This document shows positions 5,674 to 9,540 of a DNA stretch of 9,540 nt, one piece after another. The position numbers and the translations under genes were made by a program. This stretch comes from Fimbriimonadaceae bacterium (lineage in GTDB: Bacteria; Armatimonadota; Fimbriimonadia; Fimbriimonadales; Fimbriimonadaceae). How positions within the stretch are numbered: position 1 is the first letter of the stretch; each line of letters starts with the position of its first letter. The notes beneath the pieces are model-generated. The model was not told the DNA's origin. It worked only from the letters and a program-made list of their open reading frames with translations, and searched no databases. The stretch spans positions 1 through 9,540 of the forward strand of contig JANWJY010000078.1 of the NCBI GenBank assembly GCA_025451715.1, given 5' to 3'.

Positions 5674-6270
5674 ATGCCATTTGTAAACCTAATCAAAGAA
5701 GAAAGGTTAGCCGCAGCGGCTAGAGAGCGGCAGATCAGGATGTTCGTCCTGCTCTGCGTCGCCATCGGTGGAGTGTCGTTCATGGGCGCAGGCTTCTTCA
5801 CGTTCGAGGCAGCTCGCTACAAGGCGAAGTCGGCCTCGCTGACGAAGGCGCTCGAGGACGCAAAGCCCTACATGAAGCAGGTCGAGGTCAACAAGGCCGA
5901 GATCGCCAAGCTAGAGCCGAAGATCCAGACGCTGACCAACGCGCAGGAAGCGACCCACCAGTGGTCGCGGATCCTTGAGCACCTCAAGGGCAACATGCCA
6001 GAGGGCGTGTGGCTGACCGGTGTGACGTGTCAGCGACAGTCGCCGACGGAGCCAGTGCAGGTTTCCCTCAAGGGGCTGAGCACGACGCAAGAGGCGGTCG
6101 GATACCTGATCCTCAGGGTCGAGACCAGCAAGGACCTCGAGAACCCGCAGCTCGTGTTCACGCAGGAGCGAAGGACCGAGAAGGGCAAGGCGCTCGAGTT
6201 TGAAGTCAAGGGCATTCTGGCGGGTTCAGCACCGGAGAAGGCCAAGTCGAAGGAGGTTGATCCAGCGTGA
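5674..6270 (+). CDS. pilN: PilN, type IV pilus inner-membrane platform protein
   Basis: PilN is a bitopic inner-membrane protein whose cytoplasmic N-terminal peptide docks into PilM and whose periplasmic ferredoxin-like domain pairs with PilO. The 198-residue product begins MPFVNLIKEERLAA, which fits the conserved (I/V)NL-x motif bound by PilM. It then has one membrane span (about 23-45), a helical stalk rich in A, K and E (46-95, coiled-coil-like), and a domain with WSRILEHLKGNMPEGVWLTGV (97-117) and VQVSLKGLSTTQEAVGYLI (128-146), the order expected for PilN. The C-terminal tail is lysine-rich. The ATG follows GGAG (5662-5665) at 8 bases. The first codons are markedly AT-richer than the rest (ttt, gta, cta, aaa, gaa, tta). 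The last codons carry the very strong ribosome binding site for pilO. Confidence 0.92.
   Translation: MPFVNLIKEERLAAAARERQIRMFVLLCVAIGGVSFMGAGFFTFEAARYKAKSASLTKALEDAKPYMKQVEVNKAEIAKLEPKIQTLTNAQEATHQWSRILEHLKGNMPEGVWLTGVTCQRQSPTEPVQVSLKGLSTTQEAVGYLILRVETSKDLENPQLVFTQERRTEKGKALEFEVKGILAGSAPEKAKSKEVDPA
6250..6257 (+). promoter_or_regulatory. full-consensus Shine-Dalgarno for pilO
   Basis: AAGGAGGT, nine bases before the GTG at 6267, is an eight-base match to the complement of the 16S rRNA 3' end, and TGATC follows. It lies within the end of pilN. It offsets the weak GTG start and argues that pilN and pilO are made in matched amounts. Confidence 0.8.
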
Positions 6271-6959
6271 AAAACAAGTCTAATCCCAAGGCGCTCGGCC
6301 TGCTGGCGTTCGTTGTCCTGTTCCTGGGTGGTGGCGCAACCTACTTCCAGTACAACGCGGTCCAAGCGGTCAAGGCAGACGTGACGGCCCTCGAGTCGCA
6401 GGTTCCCAGCCAAAAGGAGCTGGAGAAGAGCCTTGCCGACTCGCACGGAAAGCTCGCGGAGTACCAGCTCAAGCTGTCGCACCTGGAGCAGTCCGTTCCG
6501 GACGTCGCCTACATCCCGACGCTCATGAAGGAGCTCGAGCAGATCGGGCTCGGCAAGGGAATCAAGGTCACTGGCGTTCGACCCGCACCGGCAGTGGTCG
6601 CGCCCGCTCTTCCTGAGGAGGGCAGCACCAAGCCGAAGAAGAAGGACTACGACGAGATCACGATCGAGGTCAAGGGCCGAGGCCACTACGACAACATCAA
6701 GGCTTTCCTCGACGCGATCCAAGAGTTCCCGAAGGTCATCGCCGTGAAGACGATCAGCATGACTCCGATGAGGGACGGCACTGACGGTCCTGCCGGCGAC
6801 ATCGAGCTGGTCGTGAACGTGGTCGCGTACGTGTTCCCGTTCGAGCTGATCACTGCTTCGACCGTGAAGCCCCAGACGAACGTCGTGGAGCCAGAGAAGA
6901 CAGCCACGACGACGAACACCGCGACTCAAAGATTGGCCAAGAGCGGAGGTCGTAAGTAA
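6267..6959 (+). CDS. pilO: PilO, type IV pilus inner-membrane platform protein
   Basis: PilO forms heterodimers with PilN in the periplasm and, with PilP, aligns the inner platform with the secretin. The 230-residue product has a short basic cytoplasmic N-terminus (KNKSNPK), a membrane span at about 9-27, a coiled-coil stalk (ALESQVPSQKELEKSLADSH, 41-60, to about 75), the PilO-typical VPDVAYIPTLMKELEQIG (77-94) followed by GIKVTGVRPAP, and a ferredoxin-like half with ITIEVKGRGHYDNIKAFLDA (131-150) and VKTISM (160-165). The tail after about 197 is Thr/Lys-rich and probably flexible. The GTG start at 6267 overlaps the pilN stop as GTGA. The stop TAA shares one base with the next ATG (TAATG). 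A KPKKKD insertion (122-127) splits the domain. Confidence 0.92.
   Translation: MKNKSNPKALGLLAFVVLFLGGGATYFQYNAVQAVKADVTALESQVPSQKELEKSLADSHGKLAEYQLKLSHLEQSVPDVAYIPTLMKELEQIGLGKGIKVTGVRPAPAVVAPALPEEGSTKPKKKDYDEITIEVKGRGHYDNIKAFLDAIQEFPKVIAVKTISMTPMRDGTDGPAGDIELVVNVVAYVFPFELITASTVKPQTNVVEPEKTATTTNTATQRLAKSGGRK
6945..6950 (+). promoter_or_regulatory. Shine-Dalgarno for the PilP-like gene
   Basis: GGAGGT lies eight bases before the ATG at 6959, within the last codons of pilO. It supports starting the PilP-like gene in the TAATG overlap. Confidence 0.7.
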
Positions 6960-7609
6960 TGAAGAAAGACAAGAAGCAGATGCTAGTGCTTGGCGCGCTC
7001 GTGCTCGTCGTGCTGGCCGTCGGCGCGTTCCAGTTCATGGGACCCAAGACGAAGCCAGTCGTGGCGAAGGACACGACCGTGGACAAGCAGAAGGACGACA
7101 CGCTCGTGGTGGTCGCAGATCCGGCGAAGGATCCGATGCAGGACTACATCAACAGTCTGATCGCGAACTCCAGCACGCCGCGCGACCCGTTCCAACCACA
7201 GGCCGTCGTGATTGAAGAGCCGACGCCAGACCACCCGGTCAACGATCCGCCGAGGCCCACCACCAATCAGCGACCGACCGCCGAGATCGGAGGCCCATGG
7301 AAGCCCATCGACCCGAGTGCGGGCGGCAATTTCGGAGAGGGCGGCTTCGGCGACCCTCCGACGAACCTCGTGCCTGACACCGGCGGGCCAACCACGAACG
7401 GCCAGCCGTTCGCGCTGACCAGCGTGATGATCGGCAAGAGTAAGAAGCTCTGCAGCCTGCTGCTCCGAGACGGTCAGCAGACGCTCGTCAGCGAGGGCCA
7501 GTCGTTTGGCCGGAACATGGAGACAACCGTGGTCGAGATCACGGAAGAGTACGTCGTTTTGAGACACCAAGGCAGGGAACTGAAACTCGGCCTGAATGGA
7601 GGCAACTAG
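6959..7609 (+). CDS. PilP-like membrane-anchored pilus alignment protein
   Basis: The 216-residue product occupies the PilP position between pilO and the secretin. It has a lysine-rich N-terminus (KKDKKQ), one membrane span (about 8-26), a periplasmic stretch with the short DPFQP motif (76-80, comparable to the 'DPF.P' seen in PilP), a long Pro/Gly/Asn-rich linker (85-148), and a compact C-terminal domain from FALTSVMIGK (151-160) to ELKLGL (207-212) whose pattern of short strands fits the PilP/GspC homology-region fold that binds secretin N0. Unlike classical PilP it has no lipobox cysteine; it keeps a transmembrane anchor, as GspC does. The only cysteine is C165. Fold and role are inferred from position and pattern. 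The next ATG follows its TAG after only three bases, in the same frame. Confidence 0.72.
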   Translation: MKKDKKQMLVLGALVLVVLAVGAFQFMGPKTKPVVAKDTTVDKQKDDTLVVVADPAKDPMQDYINSLIANSSTPRDPFQPQAVVIEEPTPDHPVNDPPRPTTNQRPTAEIGGPWKPIDPSAGGNFGEGGFGDPPTNLVPDTGGPTTNGQPFALTSVMIGKSKKLCSLLLRDGQQTLVSEGQSFGRNMETTVVEITEEYVVLRHQGRELKLGLNGGN

Positions 7610-7612
7610 AAC

Positions 7613-9540
7613 ATGAAATCGATTACAGCCGGACTGGCAGTAGCGTTGGCCGCGTTCGCGGTCGGCGCCCCGCCTAAGTCCCAGATCACAAAGGTCACCT
7701 CGACCAGCGTCGGAGGGGGGATCGAGATCGCCGTAATTGGCGAGAACGTTTCCAAGCCGAAGGCGTTCTTCTTGAGCGACCAGACCACGTACATCGTCCA
7801 GTTCAACGCACCGTTGATTCCGTCGTCCTCGGGCAACATCCGGGTCAACGAATCAGGCTTGAGCTACTACAAATATGTCCGATTCCAGCCCGGCGTCAGC
7901 CGCGTGCTGCTCAAGGTCGCCAAGGGCATCGTCCCGACCGTGACGCAGCAGGACAACGGCTGGACGATCCGTGTCGGCATGGTCGCTTCGGCGGCTCCCG
8001 TCACCACGGACAATGACGAGATGGAGAAGGCCATCAAGCAGATGGACAGCCAGCTCGCCTCGTTCGACGCGAAGAACCAGACCAAGGGCGACGCGGGAAT
8101 CACGCCTTACAAGGTCGGTCAGATCGTCGGCACCCAGGGTGCCGCCGGCTTCATCGAGTCCGCCTACAGCAGCACGCTGATGGCCGAACCGACGATCCCT
8201 GCCCCGATCGGCTCGCCGTTCAAGGACACGAACATCACGGTGTCTTCGAACCAAGCGGACATCCTCGTGATCTTCGAGGCCTTCGCCAAGCAGGCCAACG
8301 TCAACATCATCGTCGCCCCGGACGTGAGCCCGAAGGACAAGCCCCTGTTGCTCTCGCTCACTCTCCGTGACGTCGACCTCGACTTCGCGATGACCTCGGT
8401 TGCGGCTCTCGCTGACCTCCGGTTCACGCGGATCGCCAACACTTTCATCGTCAGCAGGACCGCGGACTTCGGTTCGCGCATCGGCGGCATCATGCGCTCG
8501 ATGGGTGCGACCTATGAGACCCGCGTCGTGAACATCAGTTCAGGCGAGGCGACTCAGATCAAGGACGCGACCCTTCAGGCACTGCCGCAGGACGGCCCTG
8601 ACGGCTACTACGAGATCGTCGACCCGACCAAGAAGGCTTCGAGCCTGGTCACCGGCGTCGTGTCCTCGGGCACGGGCGGTGCGGCGGGTGGCGGATCCGA
8701 GGCGGGCACGGGCGCAGGCTCGGCCGCAGCCGCGACGCCTCCTGACGACCGCGCAAAGTACGTCATGCTCATCGGCGAGCCGCGAAGGCTCGACGTGATC
8801 GAAGCGTACGTGCGCAGCCTTGACAAGCGCATTAGCGCGAGCTTCTCGCTCGCCGGTGCTGCCAACTACGGTTCGGTCGTGGTCCCGATCATGAGCGGTC
8901 AGACCGCCAAGATCAAGGAGATGCTCGGCAGCCTGCTCGAGCACAACCCGCGACGCAACGACTACCAGATCGAGGAGACAGCGGTCAAGGAGCTCGCAGA
9001 CGGACAGGAGTCCATGAAGATGCTCATGATCGCCGGCCCGAAGGAAGAGCTCGAGGTCCTGCGCAAGTGGGCCGACCAGATGGACAGCCAACTGTGCGTC
9101 ATGGGCGGAATCGACCGGAACACCGATCCTGAGTCGTTCAAGCAGTTCTATGAGGTCGTCGACCTCATGTACATCGAGCCGACGCACGCCGCGTTCGACC
9201 TGAAGAGCCGCGTGAGAGGCCTGCACGTCACGATCCTCCCCGACCCGGTCACACCCGGAATCGAGGGCGAGGAGTCGGACAAGAAGGCTGACACGGGCGA
9301 CCAGGCAGCCGGTTCTGGCGGAACGGCCAAGACTGCTGAGCTCAAGCGACAGATCGGCCACGAGCAGATGCGATTGATCATGCGCGGCACGAAGGCGCAG
9401 CTTGCAGAGGCGAAGGTCTACCTGCAGTCCGTCGACCTGCCAGCACGACAGGTGTCGATCGAGCTCCGAGTCATGGAACTGACCAAGGTCCAAGCCTTGC
9501 AGATCGGCCTAGACTGGAGCGTGCTGACGGGCGGTCGCCT
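7613..9540 (+). CDS. pilQ: PilQ-type secretin with AMIN domain, 3' end outside the window
   Basis: The secretin forms the outer-membrane pore of the pilus. The frame stays open from the ATG at 7613 to the window edge (642 full codons); the membrane-pore domain is mostly missing. Read from the sequence: signal peptide MKSITAGLAVALAAFAVGA (1-19); AMIN-type peptidoglycan-binding domain at about 25-123; a linker; an N0/STN domain (about 206-283) with SSNQADILVIFEAFAKQANV; then three N modules at about 301-407, 417-494 and 513-609. The first and third of these are interrupted by Gly/Ala/Ser- or Glu/Gly-rich loops (about 349-378 and 549-576). The secretin domain opens with ARQVSIELRVMELTKVQALQ and GLDWS (611-635). 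No lipobox is present. GGAGG at 7598-7602 lies ten bases from the start. The AMIN domain and pilMNO context favour PilQ over the type II GspD. Confidence 0.93.
   Translation, partial: MKSITAGLAVALAAFAVGAPPKSQITKVTSTSVGGGIEIAVIGENVSKPKAFFLSDQTTYIVQFNAPLIPSSSGNIRVNESGLSYYKYVRFQPGVSRVLLKVAKGIVPTVTQQDNGWTIRVGMVASAAPVTTDNDEMEKAIKQMDSQLASFDAKNQTKGDAGITPYKVGQIVGTQGAAGFIESAYSSTLMAEPTIPAPIGSPFKDTNITVSSNQADILVIFEAFAKQANVNIIVAPDVSPKDKPLLLSLTLRDVDLDFAMTSVAALADLRFTRIANTFIVSRTADFGSRIGGIMRSMGATYETRVVNISSGEATQIKDATLQALPQDGPDGYYEIVDPTKKASSLVTGVVSSGTGGAAGGGSEAGTGAGSAAAATPPDDRAKYVMLIGEPRRLDVIEAYVRSLDKRISASFSLAGAANYGSVVVPIMSGQTAKIKEMLGSLLEHNPRRNDYQIEETAVKELADGQESMKMLMIAGPKEELEVLRKWADQMDSQLCVMGGIDRNTDPESFKQFYEVVDLMYIEPTHAAFDLKSRVRGLHVTILPDPVTPGIEGEESDKKADTGDQAAGSGGTAKTAELKRQIGHEQMRLIMRGTKAQLAEAKVYLQSVDLPARQVSIELRVMELTKVQALQIGLDWSVLTGGR

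Noticed and set aside
6030..6929. 299-codon minus-strand open frame across pilN and pilO
   Set aside because: It is antisense to two recognised pilus genes, and its low-complexity Arg/Asp/Val/Leu content marks a shadow frame.
8540..9493. 317-codon open frame on the minus strand across the secretin gene
   Set aside because: It is antisense to well-recognised secretin N modules, has no domain pattern and no ribosome site. The open frame follows from high G/C at third positions of the real gene.
1..9540. CRISPR arrays, tRNA or rRNA genes, insertion sequences
   Set aside because: No regularly spaced repeats, cloverleaf or rRNA-like segments, transposase motifs or terminal inverted repeats were seen on reading through both strands.

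Overview
This window comes from a GC-rich bacterium with an outer membrane. Two things point to a diderm: the tail of a probable lipid A Kdo transferase (WaaA) at the left edge, and an AMIN-domain type IV pilus secretin at the right edge. The pilus cluster is headed by a short ExeA-type ATPase and an excisionase-like HTH protein, and it contains a membrane-anchored PilP-like protein in place of a lipoprotein. From memory this layout recalls deep-branching LPS diderms such as Armatimonadota (Fimbriimonadia). That placement is an inference and would need a phylogeny.

Left part (1-3086), accessory and housekeeping genes on both strands: the end of waaA (+, stops at 180); a convergent gene (-, 177-1106) for a one-span membrane protein with a glycine-rich tail; a possible 48-codon membrane mini-gene behind the same strand (1138-1284, -); a conserved uncharacterised 170-residue protein (+, 1303-1815); and an MFS_3-type exporter (-, 1803-3086). 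Both convergent gene pairs overlap at their stop codons (by 3 and 13 bases), so there is no intergenic room for terminators between them.

Region 3087-3297 is a divergent intergenic region. It must hold the start signals of the MFS gene and of the pilus operon. It contains one clear imperfect inverted repeat (3140-3160) but no convincing promoter match.

Right part (3298-9540), one tightly packed + strand operon: ExeA-like AAA+ ATPase, HTH protein, pilM, pilN, pilO, a PilP-like gene and the pilQ secretin, which runs off the window. Junctions are overlaps of 4, 11, 4 and 1 bases or gaps of 15 and 3 bases, and each gene has a good Shine-Dalgarno sequence, often inside the previous gene. PilM (cytosolic, actin-like) should bind the N-terminal peptide of PilN. 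PilN and PilO are inner-membrane proteins that form the periplasmic alignment platform, the PilP-like protein links it to the secretin N domains, and PilQ is the outer-membrane pore. The ExeA-like ATPase may help insert or assemble the secretin.

The least explained part is the second operon gene. Its N-terminal peptide resembles the start of GspB proteins (the usual ExeA partner), yet it ends in an excisionase/MerR-type DNA-binding domain.
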